This document shows positions 8,321-17,826 of a stretch of DNA of 41,203 bases, in pieces. The stretch's first letter is position 1; every line of letters begins with the position of its first letter. The notes beneath the pieces were generated by a model. It did not search any database. It saw only the letters and a list, made by a program, of their open reading frames with translations, and had not been told where the DNA came from. This stretch comes from Pseudomonadales bacterium (GTDB taxonomy: Bacteria > Pseudomonadota > Gammaproteobacteria > Pseudomonadales > Pseudohongiellaceae). Where the stretch lies: contig JALQUB010000045.1 of NCBI GenBank assembly GCA_023268635.1, positions 1-41,203 on the forward strand, read 5' to 3'. Both the position numbers and the translations under genes were made by a program.

Positions 8321-9070
8321 ATGAAAACCGAATCGAATAGTAAGGGCACCGACCGCGTTTTCGCGACCGAACGTTTGCCAACGGCATTCGCCTTCGACGA
8401 GCAAGTCGCCAGCGTATTCGAAGATATGATTAACCGATCGGTTCCGGGCTATAGCACCATCATCTCTATGATCGGTGTACTCGCCGAACGCTATTGCACG
8501 GCAGGTAGCCGCATATACGATTTAGGAGCGAGCCTAGGAGGAGCGAGCTTCGCCGTCGCCCACCAGCTGCCTCATAAGGACTATCGCATCATCGCGATAG
8601 ATAATTCCGAAGCGATGACCGCACGCTTGGCTAAAAAAATAACGGCGAGTGGTGAACTTGGTACACACATCGAGTGCCGCCACGAGGATCTCCGCCTCAG
8701 TGAAATTGAAGATGCATCGATGGTTATTCTTAATTTCACCTTGCAGTTTATCGAGCCCGCCGCCCGTGAGGCGCTCATGAGGAAAATCTATGAAGGCATG
8801 CGTCCCGGTGGCCTCCTCGTTATTTCCGAAAAGATTCGGTTCCCAGATCCGCAACTCAATGAACTATTCATCGACCTCTACCATCGTTTCAAGGAAACCC
8901 AGGGCTATAGCAAATTGGAGATAAGCCAGAAACGCGCGGCTCTCGAGAACGTATTAATCCCAGAAACCCTAGCGGCACATCGTGAACGCCTTGCCCTCGC
9001 GGGATTCCATTCCATCGATACGTGGTTCCAATGTTTTAACTTCGCGTCCATGGTCGCATTCAAAGAGTAG
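8321..9070 (+). CDS. cmoA: Carboxy-S-adenosyl-L-methionine synthase CmoA
   Basis: 249 residues from ATG 8321 (E. coli 247). It converts SAM and prephenate to carboxy-SAM, the donor for CmoB. Visible: FDEQVASVFEDMINRSVPGY, the nucleotide loop YDLGASLGGASF, IIAIDNSEAMTARL and the active-site segment VILNFTLQFIEP. A TTG at 8306 in frame would add five residues but is less likely. cmoB follows after 14 bases, so the pair is an operon. With cmoM at 17790-18596 this window holds the last three steps of wobble-uridine cmo5U/mcmo5U synthesis. Confidence 0.97.
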   Translation: MKTESNSKGTDRVFATERLPTAFAFDEQVASVFEDMINRSVPGYSTIISMIGVLAERYCTAGSRIYDLGASLGGASFAVAHQLPHKDYRIIAIDNSEAMTARLAKKITASGELGTHIECRHEDLRLSEIEDASMVILNFTLQFIEPAAREALMRKIYEGMRPGGLLVISEKIRFPDPQLNELFIDLYHRFKETQGYSKLEISQKRAALENVLIPETLAAHRERLALAGFHSIDTWFQCFNFASMVAFKE

Positions 9071-9084
9071 TAACAGGATTCCCC

Positions 9085-10098
9085 ATGACCGAAACAAAAG
9101 ATCGCAGCGCGGCAGGCGCACTATTTTGGGAGCAACAACTAGAGCGCTTCCTCGGACGGTCGAATTCCAAGGCCTGCAGCCAACTCGGCCAATCCTTGTC
9201 GGCAATTGCACCCTCGTCACTGCAACATGGAGATCTCAGTCGATGGACCGACGCTCTAACCGCTTTGCCAGACCTGAGCCCCAGCGCAATCTCCCTCGAC
9301 GATTCACGCTTAATCATCGGTCGTGCTGATGACCTCGCCTCGAACAGCTCACCGCTCGCGTTGCGCGCGCAACTAGAAGCGTTTATCCCATGGCGTAAGG
9401 GCCCCTTCGAACTCTTCGGGATAGACATCGACACGGAATGGCGCTGCGATTTGAAATGGCAGAGACTGGAACATGCGATCACGCCGCTGGCGGGTAGGCG
9501 AGTGCTCGATGTGGGCAGTGGCAATGGCTACTATGCCTATCGTATGGCCGGCGCAGGGGCAGCACAGGTTTTAGGCATCGATCCTCACATTCCCTATGTC
9601 GCGCAATTTTTATTGCTGCAAAAATATTTAGCCGAGCAGCCTGTCGACGTACTGCCAGTGACGCTTGACGATTTCCCGACACGCTGTGAGGCGTTCGACA
9701 CCGTATTTTCTATGGGCGTCCTGTATCACCGTCGCTCTCCCATCGACCATTTACACCAACTGCGTGATGCTCTGCGTGGTGGCGGGGAGCTAGTCCTAGA
9801 GACTTTGATCGTCGACGGCGTAAAAGGCTATAGCCTGATTCCGGAGGGCAGCTATGCGAGGATGCGAGGAATATGGTTTGTCCCCAGCGTAGCAACACTC
9901 GAGGCTTGGTTGATGAAGGCCGGGTTCGACGATATCCGCGTGGTAAACACCTCGGTCACGACCGTCGAAGAACAGCGCGCGACTCCCTGGATGCCCTTCG
10001 ATTCCTTGCAAGATTCTTTAGACCCGGATGACAGCTGCCTCACCTTAGAGGGACACCCCGCACCGACGCGGGTAGTCATTATCGCAACCAAGCGCTAG
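9085..10098 (+). CDS. cmoB: tRNA U34 carboxymethyltransferase CmoB
   Basis: 337 residues (E. coli 323). It transfers the carboxymethyl group of carboxy-SAM to 5-hydroxyuridine at tRNA position 34, giving cmo5U and widening wobble decoding. Family marks are the WRKGPFELFGIDIDTEWRCD region, the SAM-like site LDVGSGNGYYAYRMAGAGA, GIDPHIPYVAQFLLLQKYL, MGVLYHRRSPIDHL and a C-terminal GHPAPTRVVIIATK. The ribosome site is AGGATTCCCC upstream of ATG 9085. A terminator hairpin follows, shared with the convergent rpmB-rpmG unit. Confidence 0.96.
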   Translation: MTETKDRSAAGALFWEQQLERFLGRSNSKACSQLGQSLSAIAPSSLQHGDLSRWTDALTALPDLSPSAISLDDSRLIIGRADDLASNSSPLALRAQLEAFIPWRKGPFELFGIDIDTEWRCDLKWQRLEHAITPLAGRRVLDVGSGNGYYAYRMAGAGAAQVLGIDPHIPYVAQFLLLQKYLAEQPVDVLPVTLDDFPTRCEAFDTVFSMGVLYHRRSPIDHLHQLRDALRGGGELVLETLIVDGVKGYSLIPEGSYARMRGIWFVPSVATLEAWLMKAGFDDIRVVNTSVTTVEEQRATPWMPFDSLQDSLDPDDSCLTLEGHPAPTRVVIIATKR

Positions 10099-10116
10099 CG
10101 CTTCTTCCGGGCACAA

Positions 10117-10168
10117 AAAAGCCGACCTTCGAACCGTTGCCTCTGAGGCTGGTCGATTGCCGGCTTTT
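10117..10168 (-). terminator. Terminator shared by cmoB and rpmG
   Basis: Outer stem AAAAGCCG (10117-10124) and CGGCTTTT (10161-10168) enclose inner pairing GACC/GGTC and CCTC/GAGG. On the minus strand the stem is followed by six T residues, a good intrinsic terminator for rpmB-rpmG. On the plus strand the tail is only four T, weaker for cmoB. Confidence 0.85.
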
Positions 10169-10188
10169 CGACTTACAAGAATGGCGAC

Positions 10189-10344
10189 TTATTTAATCTT
10201 CGCTTCTTTGTAAATCACGTGCTTTCGAACGACTGGATCAAATTTCTTGATCTCCATCTTGTCAGGCATCGTGCGCTTGTTCTTATCAGTGGTGTAGAAG
10301 TGACCAGTCTTGGCGCTGGAAACTAAACGGATCTTGTCTCTCAT
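10189..10344 (-). CDS. rpmG: 50S ribosomal protein L33
   Basis: A 51-residue gene. Reading the minus strand from ATG 10344 gives [20 protein letters not shown] then [20 protein letters not shown] and an end of [11 protein letters not shown]. This matches bacterial L33 of the cysteine-free type, as in E. coli, and is a few residues shorter at the N-terminus. Its ATG overlaps the rpmB TGA by four bases (ATGA), so translation of the pair is coupled. L33 sits near the ribosomal E site. A strong terminator follows. Confidence 0.97.
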   Translation of the reverse strand: MRDKIRLVSSAKTGHFYTTDKNKRTMPDKMEIKKFDPVVRKHVIYKEAKIK

Positions 10345-10577
10345 ACCTTAGCCCCTTCTTTACGAATATCGGCGAGTACCGAGTCGATGCCCACTTTATC
10401 GATAATACGCATACCCTTAGTGGATACACGTAATTTAACAAACCGCTTCTCAGACTCAACCCAAAAACGGTGAGTTTGAAGATTTGGCGAAAATCGACGT
10501 CTGGTTCTGTTATTAGCGTGGGATACGTTGTTCCCTGTAATTGGCTTCTTGCCAGTTACCATGCAAACCCTAGACAT
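10341..10577 (-). CDS. rpmB: 50S ribosomal protein L28
   Basis: 78 residues. [39 protein letters not shown] and [21 protein letters not shown] are near-universal L28 segments. L28 lies on the large subunit solvent side. It is the first gene of rpmB-rpmG, with a clear sigma-70-type promoter about 150-190 bases upstream and a leader of about 150 nt. Confidence 0.98.
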   Translation of the reverse strand: MSRVCMVTGKKPITGNNVSHANNRTRRRFSPNLQTHRFWVESEKRFVKLRVSTKGMRIIDKVGIDSVLADIRKEGAKV

Positions 10578-10892
10578 GTTGCTGCCTCGTATTACCTGCT
10601 TACTCAGCCCAAAGGCTACCGTTGCAGTGATCAGAATAATGATCGTATGAATTAATTAGCTAACTTGGTCTTTCTCGCCTGCTCTCTCGCCTGAATAAAG
10701 GTCAGGTCTCGGGCGTTGGCAAAAATGAGCTGCGTTTTATACCAAAACCACCCTTTGAGTGCAATCGAAAGCGGTGTTTTGACACTAAAAAGCGTCAATT
10801 ATTCGTAGGCTTAACGGGTCCTAGGCGGTGAATAGGCGAAAGACCACAATACCTAGGGCCTCCTGCCCGAGCCATGGCGGATAGCTAGGCAG
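10578..10892 (-). other. 315-base non-coding region: rpmB promoter and leader
   Basis: No gene is seen between radC and rpmB. The part nearest rpmB (10578 to about 10729) should be transcribed as a 150-nt leader and contains the hairpin CCTGA/TCAGG (about 10690-10708). Further upstream are an imperfect hairpin with TTGACACT and AGCGTCAA arms (10779-10798), an imperfect repeat around two CCTAGG sites, and a 7-bp stem GGCAGCT/AGCTGCC (10888-10903) overlapping the radC stop. None has a convincing T-run. Confidence 0.6.
10736..10764 (-). promoter_or_regulatory. Sigma-70-type promoter of rpmB-rpmG
   Basis: On the minus strand: -35 TTGCAC (10759-10764), exactly 17 bases, then -10 TATAAA (10736-10741). 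Both boxes match consensus at five or four of six positions with the optimal spacer, as expected for a ribosomal protein operon. Confidence 0.8.
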
Positions 10893-11582
10893 CTACAGCT
10901 GCCCCCGTTCAGCTAGGGAGACCACGTGGGCGTTGCCAATAACAAGGTGATCAAGAACCCGTACATCGATGGTCGCCAGCGCCTCCTTGATTCGTTTCGT
11001 GATGGCCAGATCGGCACGACTCGGCTCTGCCACACCCGAGGGATGGTTATGCGCGAGTATGACTGCCGCAGCATTGTGATAAAGCGCGCGCCTCACCACT
11101 TCCCGGGGGTAGACCGCCGCAGCATCGATTGTCCCTTCGAATAACTCCTCCAACTTGACAACATGATGCTGATTATTCAGAAAAAGGCAGCTAAAAACCT
11201 CGCGCGCGCAGTCTCGATAGCGGGCACGAAAGTAATCCCGCGTCGCAGAAGAACACTCGAGCACATCGCGAGCCTGCAGTGGGGCCGCTAGATGCCGGTG
11301 AGATAGCTCCCGAATGACTGCGATTCGTGCCGCCTTTGCCTCTCCTATACCCGGAGAATCCTGTAGCCGATGACTGTCTGCGCTCAATAAATTCGCCAAT
11401 CCATCGAACTCCAGCAATAGTCCCCTCGCTAGATCGACCGTGGACTGACCCCTTGTTCCGGTGTGGAGAATAATCGCGATGAGCTCGGCGTCCGATAGGC
11501 TCTTCGCGCCTTCGGCAATCAGGCGTTCGCGCGGTCGCTCACTAGGCGGCCAGGTGGTTTTTAAATTTTTCGTTGGCATCAC
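10893..11582 (-). CDS. radC: RadC family JAMM/MPN-domain protein
   Basis: 229 residues. An N-terminal helix-hairpin-helix-like region (WPPSERPRERLIAEGAKSLS, SPGIGEAKAARIA) is followed by the JAMM metalloprotease-like domain with AHNHPSGVAEPSRAD, which supplies the HxH...D zinc ligands. The historic DNA repair role of RadC is doubtful and its activity is unproven. The position, upstream of rpmB-rpmG and divergent from coaBC, is the widely conserved one. Confidence 0.95.
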   Translation of the reverse strand: MMPTKNLKTTWPPSERPRERLIAEGAKSLSDAELIAIILHTGTRGQSTVDLARGLLLEFDGLANLLSADSHRLQDSPGIGEAKAARIAVIRELSHRHLAAPLQARDVLECSSATRDYFRARYRDCAREVFSCLFLNNQHHVVKLEELFEGTIDAAAVYPREVVRRALYHNAAAVILAHNHPSGVAEPSRADLAITKRIKEALATIDVRVLDHLVIGNAHVVSLAERGQL

Positions 11583-11746
11583 TAAGCTACTGTGGACTTA
11601 CCCTAAGCATAGGGCGCGATTTCCCTGCTCGCGATTCAATCCACAAATTGCCTCCCTGAAAGCTTGCTGCTAACCTTGTCAGTAAGTACTCTCTTCGCCG
11701 AAGGCCACCGACATTTGGGGCCTCATGGCAGACCATCCTCTAACGA

Positions 11747-12946
11747 GTGGATAAGCACATGCTAAGCCTGTCGAATAAGCGCGTCTTGCTCGGAATTACC
11801 GGCGGTATAGCCGCCTACAAGTGTGCTGAGCTCACTCGCCTTTTGATCAAGGCCGGTGCAGAAGTGAGGGTTGCGATGACCCGATCGGCGTGTGAATTCA
11901 TTACTCCGCTGACGCTGCAAGCACTCTCCGGTAATCGCGTCCATCTAGACTTGCTGGATCCCGAAGCCGAAGCCGCCATGGGTCACATAGAACTCGCACG
12001 ATGGGCCGACCTCGTCTTAATTGCTCCCGCAACCGCCAACTCGATTGCGCGTATAGCACACGGTGAGGCGGACGACATTCTCACCACTCTCGTTCTCGCA
12101 ACACCCGCGCCGATCGCAGTGGCACCCGCGATGAATCAGGGCATGTGGGCAGATGCTCAGACCCAATCCAATATTGCGGCGCTACAGCAACGAGGCTACA
12201 CCCTAATCGGCCCCGATTCCGGCGAGCAAGCTTGTGGCGATGTGGGACTTGGTCGCATGTCGCAACCCAGCGATATCGTCGCCGCGTGTGCGCAGCTATT
12301 CGACACCGGCTTCTTGGCCGGTCGCCACGTGGCCATCACCGGGGGACCGACTCGCGAAGCGATAGACCCTGTTCGCTACATCAGCAACCACAGCTCAGGA
12401 AAAATGGCCTATGCATTGGCCGAAGAGGCGGCGGCGGCAGGAGCCAGAGTCACGCTTATTAGTGGTCCCGTCTCGCTCTCCACACCCGAACGTGTACAAC
12501 GCATCAATGTGGTTAGCGCGCAACAAATGCTCGAGGCAACTCTGACTGCGGCGGAAGAGGCGGACGTATTCATCGGCGTCGCGGCTGTCGCGGATTATCG
12601 GCCGCTCGAAGTCGCCGCGGAAAAAATTAAGAAAAACGATGACGAGATGAGCCTAACGCTGGTAAAAAATCCCGATATTATTTGGGAGGTCTCGCGACTC
12701 GAAAAACGCCCTGAGCTAGTCGTTGGCTTCGCCGCGGAGACAGAAAATGTCGTCGCCAATGGCCAGCAAAAACTTGCCTCCAAAAAACTCGACCTCCTGT
12801 TCGCCAATGAAGCGACAAAGACGTTTAACAGCGATGACGTTGCCATCACGGTCATAGACGCGAACGGTACCACAGCGCTGAGTGCCGCGAACAAACACGT
12901 GGTAGCGAGACAAATGTTGCAGCTCATCGCGGCACGATTAAGCTAA
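11747..12946 (+). CDS. coaBC: Bifunctional phosphopantothenoylcysteine decarboxylase/synthase CoaBC
   Basis: 399 residues from GTG 11747; ATG 11759 is an alternative start. Makes 4'-phosphopantetheine in coenzyme A synthesis. The N-terminal CoaC flavoprotein domain shows LLGITGGIAAYKCAELTRLL, GHIELARWADLVLIAPATAN, the PAMNQGMW substrate clamp and Cys in QACGDVGLGRM. The C-terminal CoaB synthetase domain shows ITGGPTREAIDPVRYISNHS, the AAVADYRP loop, KIKKNDDEMSLTLVKNPDI and VVGFAAETEN. It is followed by argB after 30 bases, not by dut. Confidence 0.97.
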   Translation: MDKHMLSLSNKRVLLGITGGIAAYKCAELTRLLIKAGAEVRVAMTRSACEFITPLTLQALSGNRVHLDLLDPEAEAAMGHIELARWADLVLIAPATANSIARIAHGEADDILTTLVLATPAPIAVAPAMNQGMWADAQTQSNIAALQQRGYTLIGPDSGEQACGDVGLGRMSQPSDIVAACAQLFDTGFLAGRHVAITGGPTREAIDPVRYISNHSSGKMAYALAEEAAAAGARVTLISGPVSLSTPERVQRINVVSAQQMLEATLTAAEEADVFIGVAAVADYRPLEVAAEKIKKNDDEMSLTLVKNPDIIWEVSRLEKRPELVVGFAAETENVVANGQQKLASKKLDLLFANEATKTFNSDDVAITVIDANGTTALSAANKHVVARQMLQLIAARLS

Positions 12947-12967
12947 CGCACCAAATTAGGAATTTAA

Positions 12968-13870
<903 letters not shown>

Positions 13871-13923
13871 ATGCACACCACTAGAACTTGAGTCGTTAAT
13901 TAGCTAACAGAAGAAGAGTAGCC

Positions 13924-14556
13924 ATGGAACCGTCAACGAAGATTTCACGCAAAGATCATATTCTGCAATCACTCGCCAAAATGTTGGAGACTCAGCCCGG
14001 CGCACGTATTACTACCGCCGCATTAGCTAGAGAGGTTGGCGTCTCCGAAGCGGCGCTCTACCGACACTTCCCGAGCAAAGCGCGCATGTTCGAGGGTTTG
14101 ATTCAATTCATCGAAGACACCCTCTTCGCCCGCATTGCCCGCATCGCGTCGGAAGAAGGAACAGCCGAGTCTCGTGTGCAGAATATTTTATTACTCGTAC
14201 TCACATTCTGTGACCGCAATCCAGGCATGACTCGATTGCTGACTGGCGATGCGCTTAACGGCGAGAACGATCGACTTCGACTGCGCATCAGTCAGTTCTA
14301 CGCGCGTCTCGATTCACAAATAAAACAAATTTTGCGGGAGGCTCAACTCCGTGAAAATCTGAAACCGAGTATTTCACCGGCCGCGTTAACAAGTCTTCTG
14401 CTTGCGGCAGTTGAAGGGCGTCTCGCACAATTCGTGCGCAGTGAGTTTAAACACTCTCCACTTGAACATTGGGATATTCAGTGGCCCTATTTGAGCGCAA
14501 ATCTAATGATGCCATTTGGTATTGACGATGGATTCGGCAGCAACGCGCCGCAATAG
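13924..14556 (+). CDS. slmA: Nucleoid occlusion factor SlmA (TetR family)
   Basis: 210 residues. SlmA binds specific DNA sites on the chromosome and blocks FtsZ ring assembly over the nucleoid. The N-terminal helix-turn-helix RITTAALAREVGVSEAALYRHFPSKARMFEG is the SlmA type, followed by LIQFIEDTLFARI and NPGMTRLLTGDALNGENDRLRLRI. Position between the coaBC unit and pyrE is the classic one. It is convergent with pyrE with only 7 bases between the two stop codons and no hairpin. Confidence 0.94.
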   Translation: MEPSTKISRKDHILQSLAKMLETQPGARITTAALAREVGVSEAALYRHFPSKARMFEGLIQFIEDTLFARIARIASEEGTAESRVQNILLLVLTFCDRNPGMTRLLTGDALNGENDRLRLRISQFYARLDSQIKQILREAQLRENLKPSISPAALTSLLLAAVEGRLAQFVRSEFKHSPLEHWDIQWPYLSANLMMPFGIDDGFGSNAPQ

Positions 14557-14563
14557 ATTTTTT

Positions 14564-15211
14564 TTAAACGCCGTATTCTGCTCGATAGCGGCTTACGGCG
14601 GGCAGGTGTTTCTGTAATTCACCGTTACGGCTCTTTTCCAGATAATGGATGATATGATCCAGTTGGATAATGCTAATCACTGGCACAGCGTAATCACGCT
14701 CTACTTCCTGGATCGCCGATAACTCTCCTGTGCCGCGCTCCTGTCTATCCATTGCAACTGCTATGCCGGCTAGACTTGCACGATTATCACTAATTATCTG
14801 CGCAGCTTCGCGAATCGCGGTACCTGCAGTAATGACGTCATCTATTATCAGCGCACGACCTGAGAGTGCTGCACCGACAATAGTGCCACCTTCACCGTGA
14901 TCCTTCGCTTCTTTGCGATTAAAACAATACGGCTTTTCCACACCGTGTCCTGCTGACAATGCGACAGCAGTTGTCGCTGCCAGCGGAATCCCCTTATACG
15001 CCGGACCAAAAATTACATCATAATCGAGCTGTGAATCGAGTATCGCATCTGCATAGCAGCGCGAGAGGAATGCCAACTTGCCGCCAGTATTGAATAGACC
15101 CGCGTTAAAAAAGTAAGGACTCTTTCTTCCAGACTTAAGCGTAAAATCACCAAACTTCAAAATTTCATGATCAATGACAAAGTGCAAAAATCTGCTCTGA
15201 TAATCCTTCAT
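14564..15211 (-). CDS. pyrE: Orotate phosphoribosyltransferase PyrE
   Basis: 215 residues from ATG 15211, chosen because a GAGG site lies 8 bases upstream and the start [21 protein letters not shown] matches the family; the open frame extends 33 codons further but into the end of rph. It joins orotate and PRPP to form OMP in pyrimidine synthesis. The PRPP motif is visible as [18 protein letters not shown], and the flexible loop as the [15 protein letters not shown] segment with its catalytic Lys. It follows rph on the same strand after 34 bases. Confidence 0.96.
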   Translation of the reverse strand: MKDYQSRFLHFVIDHEILKFGDFTLKSGRKSPYFFNAGLFNTGGKLAFLSRCYADAILDSQLDYDVIFGPAYKGIPLAATTAVALSAGHGVEKPYCFNRKEAKDHGEGGTIVGAALSGRALIIDDVITAGTAIREAAQIISDNRASLAGIAVAMDRQERGTGELSAIQEVERDYAVPVISIIQLDHIIHYLEKSRNGELQKHLPAVSRYRAEYGV

Positions 15212-15245
15212 TTCGCGATCCTCATAATTTTTCACAGCACTCGAT

Positions 15246-15974
15246 TTAACCGCGCAAGGCTTCTGTCTGCAGTGTAAATAGTTCTCGAATGCCCTTCTCA
15301 CCGAGACCAATCATTTCTAATAATTGTTCGTGAGTAAATGCACCGTCTTCACCAGTACCCTGTAATTCGATGAAACCTCCGTCCTCGATCATCACAATAT
15401 TCATATCAGTCTCTGCTGACGAATCTTCTGCATAGTCAAGATCGAGAACACCGTGCCCCTTATAAATACCCACGGATATCGCAGCTACTTTATGTTTTAT
15501 GGGATCGTCCTTTATTTTCTTATTACGCAACAGGTGATTTACGGCATCAATCAATGCGACACAGCCTCCGGTTATTGATGCAGTACGCGTGCCTCCATCG
15601 GCCTGGATAACATCACAGTCGATCTTAATTGTGTTCTCACCGAGACGCTTCATATCTACAGTTGCCCTTAGAGCACGGCCGATCAACCGCTGGATTTCCT
15701 GCGTGCGACCACCTTGCTTCCCTCGCGCGGCCTCTCGATCCATCCGACTACCAGTAGATCGTGGCAACATACCGTATTCTGCGGTGATCCAACCCTGACC
15801 GCTGCCTTTTAAGAAGCGCGGCACGCCCTGCTCGACACTTGCAGTGCAGAGCACCTTGGTATTTCCGAATTCGACTAATACCGATCCTTCAGCATGCATG
15901 GTGTAGTCGCGGGTGATTTTTACATCGCGTAATTGATCCGCTTGGCGTTGACTTGGTCGAGCGAGGTCAGTCAT
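15246..15974 (-). CDS. rph: Ribonuclease PH
   Basis: 242 residues (E. coli 238 when intact). A phosphorolytic 3'-to-5' exoribonuclease that trims tRNA 3' ends. Marks are [58 protein letters not shown], the phosphate-binding [18 protein letters not shown] and [19 protein letters not shown]. It is full length, unlike the frameshifted copy in E. coli K-12. It leads the rph-pyrE pair and diverges from yicC. Confidence 0.97.
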   Translation of the reverse strand: MTDLARPSQRQADQLRDVKITRDYTMHAEGSVLVEFGNTKVLCTASVEQGVPRFLKGSGQGWITAEYGMLPRSTGSRMDREAARGKQGGRTQEIQRLIGRALRATVDMKRLGENTIKIDCDVIQADGGTRTASITGGCVALIDAVNHLLRNKKIKDDPIKHKVAAISVGIYKGHGVLDLDYAEDSSAETDMNIVMIEDGGFIELQGTGEDGAFTHEQLLEMIGLGEKGIRELFTLQTEALRG

Positions 15975-16183
15975 AGATTTTCCGTTTCTTAAACTTTGAA
16001 TGAATTAAAGCTAATGCTAGCTATGCGCGATTATCCCTCAATCAGCTATTGATGGCGAGGCAAAGTCAGCGATTCCTGTCTTGAAGCGGATTTTTCTGAA
16101 TAGACATATTTGCTAAATTTCAGTCGCGCACTTTTAAGCGAGCTACGCTATGCTTCTGACAATATGATTTAAGGAGTCTAATG

Positions 16184-17059
16184 ATGGTTCAGAGTATGAC
16201 CGCTTTCACGCGTCAACAACTAGACGGGGATTACGGCTCTCTCGCATGGGAAATCCGCTCGGTTAATCATCGCTATCTCGAAGCGAATGTAAAATTGCCC
16301 GAAAACCTTAGGGGATTGGAGAATATCATCCGCGAACGGCTTCGCAAGCAATTATTCCGCGGCAAAGTCGAATGCCAACTACGGTTTCAGACAGAATCTG
16401 CTGACGGGGTGTCTAGCGACAAGATTCAAGTCGACAGCATCTTAGTTAAGCAGCTGCTCGCCGTCGGCGATGTCATCAATTCATTAGCACCCGACGCCGC
16501 CCCATTGACCACCGCCGATCTGCTCCGCTGGCCTGGAGTTGTCACTCCGATCACTTTCGATAAGAAAACAATAGAAAGCGATGCCCTTACTTTGTTCGAG
16601 TCTGCCCTCGCTGATTTGATCGCCACTCGCGAACGTGAGGGAGCAGAGCTAGCTCAGTTTATCGCTCAGCGTGTTAAATCCATACGATTAATTGTTGATG
16701 ATGTCCGCACCATGATGCCGGCAATTCTCGCCAAACAGCGCCAAAATCTACTCGATAAAATTTCAGGCCTCAAAATTGAGCTCGATTCAACCCGGATAGA
16801 ACAGGAAGTCACTCTGCTCTGTCAAAAAGCAGACATCGATGAGGAGCTAGATCGCCTCTACGCCCATCTTAACGAAGTCGAGCGAGTATTAAATACCGAT
16901 GACCAAAAGGGACGAAGATTAGATTTTCTGATGCAGGAATTAAATCGTGAGGCTAATACTTTATCCTCCAAATCTGTTGTGGTTGAAACAACGCGTAGTG
17001 CGGTGGATTTAAAAGTATTGATCGAGCAGATGCGCGAGCAGATTCAGAATATTGAATAA
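16184..17059 (+). CDS. yicC: YicC family endoribonuclease-type protein
   Basis: About 291 residues from ATG 16184 (a second ATG directly before it at 16181 is equally possible; AAGGAG lies upstream). Conserved start MVQSMTAFTR, then WEIRSVNHRYLEANVKLPEN, RLRKQLFRGKVECQLRF, and the C-terminal DUF1732-type block QKADIDEELDRLYAHLNEVE through GRRLDFLMQELNREANTLSSKS. E. coli YicC has been described as an endoribonuclease affecting small RNA turnover; that role is assigned by family only. In many relatives gmk follows directly, whereas here about 6.7 kb intervenes. Confidence 0.93.
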   Translation: MVQSMTAFTRQQLDGDYGSLAWEIRSVNHRYLEANVKLPENLRGLENIIRERLRKQLFRGKVECQLRFQTESADGVSSDKIQVDSILVKQLLAVGDVINSLAPDAAPLTTADLLRWPGVVTPITFDKKTIESDALTLFESALADLIATREREGAELAQFIAQRVKSIRLIVDDVRTMMPAILAKQRQNLLDKISGLKIELDSTRIEQEVTLLCQKADIDEELDRLYAHLNEVERVLNTDDQKGRRLDFLMQELNREANTLSSKSVVVETTRSAVDLKVLIEQMREQIQNIE

Positions 17060-17076
17060 CTTAAACAAATAATTAA

Positions 17077-17826
17077 ATGGCTGAGCAACAATTTCCCGCG
17101 GATATGTTAGCGATTTTCAAACCCTTAGACCGCTGGGGTCCCGGGTCCGATACCGATACCTTGGAGGCATTACGACACGTCCCTTATGAACCCAAGACGA
17201 TCCTCGATATCGGCTGTGGCAAAGGTTTTTCGACCAGTGTATTAGCCGCTTACACAACTGCCCATATCACAGCTGTCGATAGCGAAAGCTCTGCGCTAGA
17301 TGAAATGATGCGCCGCATAGCAACACAAGAAAACTGTCGCGCCGCTTCACTGACTCCACTTTGCGCGGACATGGAGGCACTGCCCCTAGAAAATAGCGCG
17401 TTCGATCTCATTTGGTCAGAAAGTGCTGCCTATAATATGGGCGTGGAAAATGCATTACGAGAATGGAAGAAATTGCTACGGCCAGATGGGATTCTAGTGT
17501 TCAGCGATTTAGTCTGGTTCAGCCACACACCGAGCAAAGATGCCAGTCGGTTCTGGGAGAAGCAATATCCCGATCTGTCTAATATAGCTACACGATTGCA
17601 ACAAATAAAAGAGCATGGCTATGAACTGGTTCATCATTTTGCACTGAGTCAAAAAGCCTGGGACGATTACTATTTGCCGTTAAAGCAGCGCATTGCTGTT
17701 CTGCAAAATGATTTTGCAAATACGGCGTTGCTCGATGCTCTAGCTGAAGAAATAGACATCTACGAACGGTATTTCGGAGAGTTTGGCTATCAACTATTTG
17801 TGGTACGTGCACAATGCCATAACTGA
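17077..17826 (+). CDS. Class I SAM-dependent methyltransferase, substrate unknown
   Basis: 249 residues, starting at ATG 17077, 17 bases after yicC and with no good ribosome site. A Rossmann methyltransferase: motif I ILDIGCGKGFSTSVLA near residue 41, the acidic end of strand 2 ITAVDSES, CADMEALPLENSAFDLIWSE and the post-motif FSDLVWFSH. The pattern RWGPGSDTDTLEAL before motif I plus WSESAAYNMGVENALREWKKLL marks a UbiE/type-11-like family of unassigned substrate. The end overlaps cmoM tail to tail by 37 bases. It may be coexpressed with yicC. Confidence 0.88.
   Translation: MAEQQFPADMLAIFKPLDRWGPGSDTDTLEALRHVPYEPKTILDIGCGKGFSTSVLAAYTTAHITAVDSESSALDEMMRRIATQENCRAASLTPLCADMEALPLENSAFDLIWSESAAYNMGVENALREWKKLLRPDGILVFSDLVWFSHTPSKDASRFWEKQYPDLSNIATRLQQIKEHGYELVHHFALSQKAWDDYYLPLKQRIAVLQNDFANTALLDALAEEIDIYERYFGEFGYQLFVVRAQCHN

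Noticed and set aside
10189..10577. Cysteine-poor L33 and L28 as sign of a zinc-free paralogue pair
   Set aside because: E. coli L33 and L28 also lack the zinc-binding CxxC pairs, so this is normal for gammaproteobacteria.
10779..10798. TTGACACT/AGCGTCAA hairpin as radC terminator
   Set aside because: One mismatch and no T-run on either strand; left only as part of the non-coding region.
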